DNA of 49,667 nt, taken from contig FR881207.1 in NCBI GenBank assembly GCA_000434735.1, positions 32,824 through 82,490 of the forward strand, given 5' to 3'. This DNA comes from Bacteroides sp. CAG:530. Lineage in GTDB: Bacteria > Bacteroidota > Bacteroidia > Bacteroidales > Bacteroidaceae. A program made the translations under genes and the position numbers. Positions 11,201 to 18,292 of the stretch are shown piece after piece (within the stretch, counting starts at the first letter, position 1; the number at the start of each line of letters is the position of its first letter). The notes below the pieces were generated by a model. That model was not told the origin of the DNA and ran no database searches. It saw nothing but the letters and a program-made list of their open reading frames with translations.

Positions 11201-11550
11201 AGATTTTTGGGGTTGCTTCCTACTTTAATTTCATAGTTTTGATACCCAATGTACGAAATGACTAGGGTAGAGTTGGTTGGCACCGACAACGAAAAATGTC
11301 CGTTTACATCAGTTACTACACCAAAAGATGAATTTCCTTTGGCTACCACGTTAACTCCAATTAGAGGTTCGCCTTTTTCGTCTACTACTATACCTTTTAC
11401 TTCTTTGGTTGGTTGCTTGACTTGGGCATATATGGCGTTACTTTGTGGGAAATAAACGCAATTACCCAATCCCAGCATAAACAAATACAATATTCTAGCT
11501 TTATATATATTGTAATGTAAGCCATATGTATTAAATAGGTGAAATTTCAT
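8281..11550 (-). CDS. SusC/RagA-family TonB-dependent transporter (first pair)
   Basis: This 1089-residue outer-membrane transporter is the first gene of the minus-strand PUL operon. The N-terminal signal region is long (about 43 residues, ending near AIYAQ); a later Met at 25 is an alternative start. A carboxypeptidase-regulatory-like domain covers about 49-122 (KGIVVDEKGEPLIGVNV), followed by a TonB-box-like VVVVAYG at 131. The plug (about 135-255) carries LRGAATLNGTSPLILVDGV and the canonical KDASATAVFGVRGANGVILITTRRG split over 231-255. The remainder is a beta barrel ending in VTF. It partners the SusD 11 bp downstream. The leader between its start and the divergent regulator is about 330 bp. 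Confidence 0.96.
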   Translation of the reverse strand: MKFHLFNTYGLHYNIYKARILYLFMLGLGNCVYFPQSNAIYAQVKQPTKEVKGIVVDEKGEPLIGVNVVAKGNSSFGVVTDVNGHFSLSVPTNSTLVISYIGYQNYEIKVGSNPKNLRIQLQPDNKVLDEVVVVAYGSQKKVTVTGSFASVGQKEILSSPSANLASALSGHLPGLTVMQTNGQPGCEDVNLFLRGAATLNGTSPLILVDGVTVDKISNIDPHEVANISVLKDASATAVFGVRGANGVILITTRRGEKGQMKIDASAEYSIQEFAFKPKRTSSSLYARLRNEALENEGAAPYSEFSENDIKLFDSWSTGNPEDPYWHPNQNWQNILFKDFAPMVKSNVNISGGTDRVQYFVSAGYTHQGGIFNVESKSKLGYNPQTNLDRYNFRSNLDYRFNRNIKAYINLSSYVEKVNATNGSLQTIFVGSLTHRPTSAGPLSDTSYPLQIGSDLVSSKADRVVSDPLDPLESAYALLNRSGYHTETRSGLNAITGLEIDLGFITPGLSTKGQISYNPHARSTAYGSRSYIRYKYTKGASGDYNYVLDGGVDDSEGSLNMGRSIASGYVLNLQWQLNYARIFGEKHRVSGLFLAQRDYKEASEDDNIKDKYLPFNILGFSARGTYSFDDRYMFEVNVGYNGSEQFSPSKRFGFFPAFSAGWVASNEKFLKNNPYITYLKFRGSYGKVGNDQIGNARFLYLDDINTNGGTNGNYVLTVPSLGHGGKIEERSLGNPNITWETAAKQNYGIDLKLFNDISVSFDYYIENRKQILIERGIIPAIQGREQSSLPKVNMGEVKNQGYELVLGYNKNIKKDFYIGANINLGYNSNRVLNYDEAMLSEDYAYRYRNTGFALGQNWGYQIDRSVDPEKGKDGSGFFNSNDDITNSGLKYEIGTPRPGDFIYVDQNNDGVINDRDIVPIKYSSLVPKITYGASLSLQWKGIDLSCLVQGVGKFSKYYADAGIFEELSAKSYFDMHLNRWSEDRYQRKLQGEDITITHPRLANTTSTSHVKNDYYIMDASYVRLKNVELGYTLPQKISGFIGAEKIRFYVNGNNLYTWHHLETDSFDPEQTGPTQYPTMRTYNFGVNVTF

Positions 11551-11737
11551 ATGTTTTTAAACTGTTGATATTAGAAATAAGTTAGTGAACTCTGCCTTCC
11601 GTATTATTTAATAAGCCAGAAGAGCTTTTGTATTTTGCAGTATTCATTTCATAGGCATTGTTTTAATAGGTTTGTTTAATAGTTGTATTATATAAATATG
11701 CATATTTCTTCTTTTTCTAAAAGCGAAGCTAAATTAG

Positions 11738-11793
11738 TGTACGTTAATATATCAATGAGAGTTGATTATCTTTTTTTTTATCTCAAACGTACA
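11738..11793. promoter_or_regulatory. Candidate HTCS operator: inverted repeat TGTACGTT / AACGTACA
   Basis: Two perfect 8-bp arms (11738-11745 and 11786-11793) face each other across 40 bp, with a nested TGAGA / TCTCA pair inside. The right arm overlaps the candidate susC -7 motif. The position between divergent PUL promoters suits a regulator-binding site. Binding by this HTCS is an inference. Confidence 0.4.
11784..11791 (-). promoter_or_regulatory. Candidate -7 element of the susC operon promoter
   Basis: The minus strand reads TACGTTTG, a full match to the Bacteroides TAnnTTTG -7 consensus. It would give a susC leader of about 225 nt. A TTTG at 11823-11820 lies 28 bp upstream, further than the usual -33 spacing, so the -33 element is weak, as expected for an activated promoter. 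Confidence 0.4.
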
Positions 11794-11840
11794 GTGCTTC
11801 TTTTTTTTGCTGTGATGTACAAATGAGCAATTTAATTGTA

Positions 11841-11848
11841 TATATTTG
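11841..11848 (+). promoter_or_regulatory. Candidate -7 element for the HTCS gene
   Basis: TATATTTG matches TAnnTTTG and lies 39 bp before the chosen ATG of the regulator. No well-spaced TTTG -33 element was found. Confidence 0.4.
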
Positions 11849-11887
11849 AATAGATAAAATGGGCTTTAACTACTTAATTTGTACAAC

Positions 11888-14800
11888 ATGAAACGAGAAA
11901 ACTTATATCATATTTGTTGTGTAGTGCTTTTAGTATTCTTTTTTTTGCATTGCGCAAACGTTCAAGCTTATAGTAATTACTTAAGCTATGATTATTTCTA
12001 TTTTCGTTCGCTAACTATCGATAATAAATTACCCCATACCGATGCAAATGCCGTGCTTCAAGATAAAAAAGGATTTATATGGATAGCTACTTACTCTGGC
12101 TTGGCTTGTTATGATGGCTATTCTGTGAAGACATTTTATAATGAACAAGGAGGCCCGGATAAAGCTTATACAAATAGAATATTCGATTTGTGCATAGACG
12201 ATTCCGGCCTATTATGGATGGCTACTTCGGCTGGTGTTCAGGTGTTCGATACGAATGTACGTAGGTTCCTATCTGTACAAATCAATAAGACTGATAAGGA
12301 AGAAGTATATGAACTTGAAAAAATAATGGTCTCGTCGAAAGGTGATCGATTGCTTATCAAGACGAATACAAATCATTTGGTTATATATGATATAAAACCG
12401 AACTTGCAGTTGGAGAGACAAAAAAATGTTGTTTTTAAATGCCATTCTTTGTGGAAAGACAAAAAAGATAATATATGGATTGGAACCGATAAAGGTTGTT
12501 TCTTGTTCTGTGGAATGCTGATGACGCAGTATGTATTACCGTCTTCTGTGATTAAAGAAGAAGGCTGTGATGTATATTTTGTATTTGTCGATTCTGATAA
12601 TAACATTTGGATTGCCACTAAGGATCATTTGTATGTTGGTAGTTATGATGTGCCGGATAGTAAAAAAGAAGGGACTATTAAAATAGCGGAAAAATCGCCT
12701 ATTGATTTTTCTTCCGGTCTTATTACTGATATGGTAGAAGATAAGAAAGGACATTTTTGGATATCCTCTACAAAAGGATTATATCTGTTGAAGAAATATA
12801 GTGGACGTTTTATGACAACACGAATTCTGGCTGATGGAGATAATACTAATCTGAAATCAGATTTTATAGTTCGTCTTTTTATTGATAGAAGTGAAAATCT
12901 GTTTGTTTCTACCTATGCAGGAGGAGTGAATATGCTTGATTTGCAGCAACGACCTTTTTATTTGCTACAGCATGAGGTTGAATCACGTAATACACTTTCT
13001 GAATCGGTAGCTCGAGCTGTAGCTGATTCACATAAGTATCTTTGGATTGGTACAAATTCTAGAGGACTTAACAGACTTGATAAGGAAACAAGACAATTTA
13101 CGGTTTTTCAAAAAGATAATAATCCGAATAGTATTGGTGGAAATGCTATTCGGGCATTGTTGAATGACGGAAACAAATATCTGTGGATTGGTCATGACAA
13201 GGGACTTGATAGACTAAATCTCCAGACAGAGCCTGTATCGTTTCAACATATGAATGATGCCTTTCATCTGCCAGAGAAAGAAGTGACCTCTCTAGCAAAA
13301 GATGTTTTCGGACAGATATGGGTCGGTACTTGGAATAATGGAATTTGTAGAATACGTAGACAAGAAAATGGTGATTACCATTTAGACTTTATGAAAGGAC
13401 TACAATCAGGAATGAAGGCTTTATCGCCATCAAGAGTGATAACTATCTATGCGGATCCTGTGCGCCCTGAAGTCTTTTATTCGTCTGGGAAACAACTTAT
13501 AAGACTCTTCTTAGATGCCAAAGGAGATGTGGTGAAAAGTTATGTCTATCAGGCTATAGAAGGAAATGCCAACTCTCTAAATTCTAATTTTGTTTGTGAC
13601 ATATGCAGGGAAAATGATTCTATTTTATGGGTCGGTACTTTAGGAGGTGGTCTTAATAAACTTACGTTAAAACCAAATGGTAATTATAAGGCGCAGCACT
13701 TTACGGCGAAAGATGGTTTTGGTATGAAAGATGTGGAATGTCTTGAGATGGATGATGCTGGTAATATATGGGCAGGCGGTAATGAACTCATAAAATATTC
13801 TCCTAAAAGCGGTATATTCCAGAACTATTCTCTTATTAATGGAGAAAAAAGAAATGGTTATAAGATTGGCGGGTCGTGTATAGGTGAAAACGGATATATT
13901 TATATGGCCGGCATACGTGGAGTTACGTTTTTTAATCCAGAAGAAATTAAAAATAATCTCACTGATGCCAGACCTTGCGTATCTTTCATTTCGTTGAACA
14001 ATCAAGATATGTTTGTTCAAAACAAAGTGGCATTAAATTATTTGCAAAATAATATAGAGGTTCATCTTACAGCTTTACATTACAATTGTCCGGCTTTGTG
14101 TAGATATAAATATAGACTTATTGGTTATGATGATAACTGGAAATCTTTACCAGCTATGGATAATGTGATTAATTTCGCCAACTTGCCATATCGTGATTAT
14201 GTATTAGAGGTTAAGGCAACAAATAACGATGGAAAATGGAGTTCTGAAATCTACTCTCTTCCAATATCAGTAAGTGCTCCGTGGTGGCTCACTATTTACT
14301 GTAAGATATTATATGTAGTATTGACAATTATTGTTATAGTGTTGATATATATATATTTATTGCGTTGGAATTCGTTGAAGAAGAGCATGGAAATGAAAGA
14401 ATTGCAAGCACAACACGATAAGAAAATACAGGAAATACGTGTCAAATTCTTTACGAATATATCTCATGAGTTCCGTAATCCGTTAACTCTGATTTTAGGA
14501 ACGATAGAGAAGATGAGGCAGGATAAGAAATTTGATGATGATAGCAGTTTGGTCTTAATCAGAAACGTTAAGCGGCTACTTAAGTTGGTGGACGACGTGA
14601 TGGATTTTAAAAAGGTAGAAAGTGGTGAGCCTCGATTACAAGTACAGAAAGAAGATTTGTACTCCTTTATGCGTCAGATAGTAGACGATTATAAAACACT
14701 ATCGTACGTAAAGCATAAAAACTTTGAGGTTTATATACCCCAAGGTGAGCAGTGGGGATGGATTGATGAAGAGGTGGTAACCAAGATTATACTTAATCTG

Positions 14801-16054
14801 CTAAATAGCGCATTTAAGTATTCTAAAGAGAATAGCACCATACAATTGGGTGTGTTGGCCGAAGATGAAGTGTATTTACCTGCCTTTAAGTGGAAACATA
14901 CCATTTCAAATTACGGACATTCGGAGCATTGCCTTCGTTTTTATATACGAGATAATGGCGTTGGAATACCAGAGAATTCTATCGGTGATATATTTAACCA
15001 ATACTATCAGATTCAAGATTCAGATAACGATATGTATTCTGGTATAAACTTGGCGTTTGTTAAGAGTTTGGTGTTATTGCATAAGGGTAAAATTTCAGTG
15101 TCTAGCGAATTACATAATGGTACAGATTTCTATCTTACAATTCCATGTGATTCGGCTGACTATAGCTTTGATGAGCATTTGCATAAAGCTTACGTTCCTT
15201 CCGTCAAAGAGTACCCTGAAGAAGTAAAAGCAGTAACAAATACTAAACAGATAGCTAAATCTGATAAATTATTAGATAAGAAATACCGAATTCTTGTGGT
15301 AGAGGATGATGCGGAAGTGAGGAACTTTATTGTAGGATGTTTATGCGATAAATATCAAGTGATTGAGGCGGTTAATGGCGTAGAGGCTTTGCAAAAAATG
15401 CAAGCAGAGGTTCCTGATATGGTTGTTAGTGATTTGATGATGTCAGAAATGGATGGCGGTAAATTATGTAAAAAGATAAAAGAAAATCCAAAGTATGATT
15501 CTATTCCATTTATATTATTGACGGCTAATAAAACGCAAGAAGCGCAGATAGACGGAATACAGTCGGGTGCTGATGCCTATCTAAATAAACCAATCAGTAT
15601 TCAATTATTGGAAACTACGATTACTAATTTGCTTGAGTCTCGAAAGAGAATGCAAAATTATTTATCTGTAAATTATCTGTCTACTGCGATAAGTGAAAAC
15701 TTGCAGAATAAGGATAAAGAGTTTTATAATCAATTAATAAGCGTTATCGAAAATAATTTGTCTGATCCCGACTTTGATGTTAGCGAATTAAGTACGCAGA
15801 TAGGATATAGCAGAACTAGGTTATATAATAAAGTGAAGCAAACCACAGGGTTGCCTATTAAAGAGCTTATCCGATTAATTCGTATTCGAAAAGCTGCTCA
15901 GCTCATGACCGAAGAGGGAATGTCCATACCTGATGTGTTGCTTCATATAGGTATCCAAAGTCAATCATATTTTACCGTGTTGTTTAAAAGAGAGTACGGA
16001 AAAACCCCAGCAACCTTTGTAAGAGAGTTGAAAAACGGATCGAAAAACATATAA
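11888..16054 (+). CDS. Hybrid two-component system sensor/regulator (HTCS) controlling the PUL
   Basis: This protein of 1388 residues fuses a whole two-component system. I use the ATG at 11888; the open frame also allows a TTG at 11879. Order: signal peptide (1 to about 28); a periplasmic double beta-propeller of repeats such as GFIWIATYSGLACYDG and KYLWIGTNSRGLNRLD; a Y_Y_Y domain (about 700-795); a membrane helix (about 803-824); a HisKA domain with phospho-His860 in SHEFRNPL; a HATPase; a receiver with Asp1182 and Lys1234; and a C-terminal AraC-type HTH (last 100 residues). The kinase is unusual. The N box reads NLLNSAFKYS, so Ser974 replaces the Mg-binding Asn, and the G2 box reads SGINLAF around Gly1052, without the usual glycines. 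It heads the operon with GH92, GH78 and the esterase. Confidence 0.95.
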   Translation: MKRENLYHICCVVLLVFFFLHCANVQAYSNYLSYDYFYFRSLTIDNKLPHTDANAVLQDKKGFIWIATYSGLACYDGYSVKTFYNEQGGPDKAYTNRIFDLCIDDSGLLWMATSAGVQVFDTNVRRFLSVQINKTDKEEVYELEKIMVSSKGDRLLIKTNTNHLVIYDIKPNLQLERQKNVVFKCHSLWKDKKDNIWIGTDKGCFLFCGMLMTQYVLPSSVIKEEGCDVYFVFVDSDNNIWIATKDHLYVGSYDVPDSKKEGTIKIAEKSPIDFSSGLITDMVEDKKGHFWISSTKGLYLLKKYSGRFMTTRILADGDNTNLKSDFIVRLFIDRSENLFVSTYAGGVNMLDLQQRPFYLLQHEVESRNTLSESVARAVADSHKYLWIGTNSRGLNRLDKETRQFTVFQKDNNPNSIGGNAIRALLNDGNKYLWIGHDKGLDRLNLQTEPVSFQHMNDAFHLPEKEVTSLAKDVFGQIWVGTWNNGICRIRRQENGDYHLDFMKGLQSGMKALSPSRVITIYADPVRPEVFYSSGKQLIRLFLDAKGDVVKSYVYQAIEGNANSLNSNFVCDICRENDSILWVGTLGGGLNKLTLKPNGNYKAQHFTAKDGFGMKDVECLEMDDAGNIWAGGNELIKYSPKSGIFQNYSLINGEKRNGYKIGGSCIGENGYIYMAGIRGVTFFNPEEIKNNLTDARPCVSFISLNNQDMFVQNKVALNYLQNNIEVHLTALHYNCPALCRYKYRLIGYDDNWKSLPAMDNVINFANLPYRDYVLEVKATNNDGKWSSEIYSLPISVSAPWWLTIYCKILYVVLTIIVIVLIYIYLLRWNSLKKSMEMKELQAQHDKKIQEIRVKFFTNISHEFRNPLTLILGTIEKMRQDKKFDDDSSLVLIRNVKRLLKLVDDVMDFKKVESGEPRLQVQKEDLYSFMRQIVDDYKTLSYVKHKNFEVYIPQGEQWGWIDEEVVTKIILNLLNSAFKYSKENSTIQLGVLAEDEVYLPAFKWKHTISNYGHSEHCLRFYIRDNGVGIPENSIGDIFNQYYQIQDSDNDMYSGINLAFVKSLVLLHKGKISVSSELHNGTDFYLTIPCDSADYSFDEHLHKAYVPSVKEYPEEVKAVTNTKQIAKSDKLLDKKYRILVVEDDAEVRNFIVGCLCDKYQVIEAVNGVEALQKMQAEVPDMVVSDLMMSEMDGGKLCKKIKENPKYDSIPFILLTANKTQEAQIDGIQSGADAYLNKPISIQLLETTITNLLESRKRMQNYLSVNYLSTAISENLQNKDKEFYNQLISVIENNLSDPDFDVSELSTQIGYSRTRLYNKVKQTTGLPIKELIRLIRIRKAAQLMTEEGMSIPDVLLHIGIQSQSYFTVLFKREYGKTPATFVRELKNGSKNI

Positions 16055-16078
16055 CTTATAAATAACTTATAAATAACT
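16052..16078 (+). repeat. Short tandem repeat at the HTCS stop codon
   Basis: The 11-bp unit TAACTTATAAA occurs at 16052-16062 and 16063-16073, followed by a partial copy to 16078. The first copy contains the HTCS stop codon. The repeat fills the 27-bp gap to the GH92 ATG and makes it very A/T-rich, as is common before Bacteroides start codons. Confidence 0.6.
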
Positions 16079-16081
16079 AAA

Positions 16082-18292
16082 ATGAGAAACATTTTATCTA
16101 TTATTATTCTAGGAGGCATAGTGCAAGCTTGCTCGTCAAGTTCAGTGATGAATGAAGAGCAGAAAGACTACTGTCAATACGTCAATACACTTATTGGCAC
16201 AGCCGAAAACGGTCATACATATCCTGGAGCAACATCTCCTTTCGGGTTGATACAAGCTAGTCCTGAAACAGGAAATGACGGGTGGAAATATTGTTCAGGA
16301 TTTAATTTATCTGACGATTCCATTATAGGATTTGCACAAACTCATCTCAGCGGAACGGGAGGTCCAGGGTTAGGAGATATTCTTTTACTTCCTTTTTCGC
16401 ATGATAAAAACAGTTTTCCGTATAAAACCAAATATGAGAAAGATAGTCAGGTGGCTACTGCGGGGTATTATAGTGTAGTTTTGCCCGACGAAAACATTCA
16501 GGCGGAAATGACCACCACTCAAAGAACGGCTTTTTATCGTTTTATTTATAAAGCTTCAGACGAACCTCGCCAATTGTTACTTGATTTGCAGAATGGTATT
16601 GCAGGATGGGGTAAGAATGTAAACCAGTTAGTGCTTTCGGCTACCATGCAAACTCCCGATGCTTACACTATTACAGGATATAATGATATTGAGGCTTGGG
16701 TTCATAGACGCTGTTTTTATGCTATAGAGTTTGATAAGCCTTTCCAAACGAAAAAATCGTTGCCCAAACAACCCGATCAGAAAGCGGAAAGATTAGTGTT
16801 GTCTTTCGATACCGATACATTGCTCGTAAAAGTGGGATTATCTACAGTGAGTGTAGAAGGGGCATTACAATCGTTGAAAAAAGAAAACAGTCAGTGGAAT
16901 TTCGATAATGTGAGAAATGAAAATCAAGCGGAGTGGAATAAGCAACTATCTGTTATAGATATAGACGGAACCGATGAAGAAAAGGTGAACTTTTATACAT
17001 CTTTATATCATGCTTTTATTCAGCCTAATAACCTTGCTGATACGGATGGGCAGTACCGTGGCGCAGACGATAGCATAGCACATTCTATGTCTGGAAATTA
17101 CTATTCTACTTTTTCTCTTTGGGATACATATCGGGCACTTCATCCGTTATACACGTTGATTATGCCAAGCAGAGTAGGTGATATGGTGCAATCGATGGTA
17201 GAACATTATCAGAGAGTTGGTATATTACCTATTTGGACACTTTGGGGAAAGGAGAATTATTGTATGATTGGTAATCACTCCATTCCGGTTATAGTAGATG
17301 CTTACTTAAAAGGGTTTAAAGGCTTCGATCCGGAAAAAGCGTATAAGGCTATCCGTGCTACCCTGACAACAAGTCATTTAAACTCAGATTGGGAGACTTA
17401 TGATAAGTACGGGTATTATCCATTTGATATTATTAAGGTAGAATCTGTTTCGCGTACTCTTGAGTCTACTTTCGATGATTATTGCGCCGCTTTAATGGCA
17501 AAGTCGTTGGGTAAGGAAGCTGATTACAAGATGTTTCTTAAACGATCTGAATATTGGAAGAATTTGCTGGACCCTTCAACCCACTTAATGCGCGGAAAGG
17601 ATTCAAAAGGAAAGTGGAGAACGCCTTTCAAATCATTGCAACTATCGCACGCCACTACTTCTGGCGGTGATTATACAGAAGGGAATGCTTGGCAGTATAC
17701 TTGGCACGTACAGCACGATGTAAATGGTTTGGTTCAGCTTATGGGTGGAGCAAATGTGTTTGCAGAAAAGTTAGACACACTTTTCTTTCTCAATTCGAAA
17801 GAGAAGAATACAGGATTCACTCAAGATGTTACTGGTCTTATAGGTCAGTATGCTCATGGCAACGAGCCTAGCCACCATGTTGTTTATCTATATAATTATG
17901 TCGGACAGCCTTGGAAGACTCAGCAGTTGGTGCGTGAAGTATTTGATAGGTTTTATTTGCCGAAGCCCGACGGTTTGTGTGGAAACGATGATTGCGGCCA
18001 GATGTCGTCTTGGTATATATTCTCGGCTATGGGCTTTTATCCTGTCAATCCGGTGAGTCAGGAATATGTGTTAGGTGCTCCTCAAATACCTAAAGCTGTT
18101 ATTCATGTTTCGCCATCGAAGACATTTGTAATTGAAGCTCGTAACTTGGGTAAAGAGAATAAATATGTAGAATCAGTTTTACTGAATGGAGTACCACTTA
18201 AGTCGTTTGTTCTTAAACATAGCGATATTTTAAATGGTGGACATCTTGTCTTTAACATGACTTCCATTCCTAATAATTCAGAAAAGAAATGA
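16082..18292 (+). CDS. GH92 alpha-mannosidase, lipoprotein
   Basis: This 736-residue GH92 enzyme is probably a calcium-dependent exo-alpha-mannosidase that releases terminal mannose with inversion. The signal peptide has a lipobox ending at Cys17 (VQAC). The N-terminal beta-sandwich starts at NTLIGTAENGHTYPGA and includes the family motif HLSGTGGPG. The (alpha/alpha)6 domain has TEGNAWQYTW with Glu533, the expected general acid, HGNEPSHH (592-599), linked to substrate and calcium binding in the family, and GNDDCGQMSSWY (634-645) with the catalytic-base aspartates. All key residues are present, so it should be active. Linkage specificity cannot be assigned with confidence. It follows the HTCS by 27 bp and overlaps the next gene by 4 bp (ATGA), indicating translational coupling. 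Confidence 0.95.
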   Translation: MRNILSIIILGGIVQACSSSSVMNEEQKDYCQYVNTLIGTAENGHTYPGATSPFGLIQASPETGNDGWKYCSGFNLSDDSIIGFAQTHLSGTGGPGLGDILLLPFSHDKNSFPYKTKYEKDSQVATAGYYSVVLPDENIQAEMTTTQRTAFYRFIYKASDEPRQLLLDLQNGIAGWGKNVNQLVLSATMQTPDAYTITGYNDIEAWVHRRCFYAIEFDKPFQTKKSLPKQPDQKAERLVLSFDTDTLLVKVGLSTVSVEGALQSLKKENSQWNFDNVRNENQAEWNKQLSVIDIDGTDEEKVNFYTSLYHAFIQPNNLADTDGQYRGADDSIAHSMSGNYYSTFSLWDTYRALHPLYTLIMPSRVGDMVQSMVEHYQRVGILPIWTLWGKENYCMIGNHSIPVIVDAYLKGFKGFDPEKAYKAIRATLTTSHLNSDWETYDKYGYYPFDIIKVESVSRTLESTFDDYCAALMAKSLGKEADYKMFLKRSEYWKNLLDPSTHLMRGKDSKGKWRTPFKSLQLSHATTSGGDYTEGNAWQYTWHVQHDVNGLVQLMGGANVFAEKLDTLFFLNSKEKNTGFTQDVTGLIGQYAHGNEPSHHVVYLYNYVGQPWKTQQLVREVFDRFYLPKPDGLCGNDDCGQMSSWYIFSAMGFYPVNPVSQEYVLGAPQIPKAVIHVSPSKTFVIEARNLGKENKYVESVLLNGVPLKSFVLKHSDILNGGHLVFNMTSIPNNSEKK

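Larger units (their letters stand above)
11551..11887. promoter_or_regulatory. Divergent regulatory region between susC and the HTCS gene
   Basis: This 337-bp AT-rich gene-free interval separates the susCD operon from the regulator/enzyme operon. It contains an inverted repeat, a -7-type promoter motif for each strand and several TGTAC-containing words (11739, 11788, 11816, 11880). The likely susC leader (about 11551-11775) shows no open frame worth calling. HTCS proteins normally bind such intergenic DNA to activate the susC operon. Confidence 0.6.
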
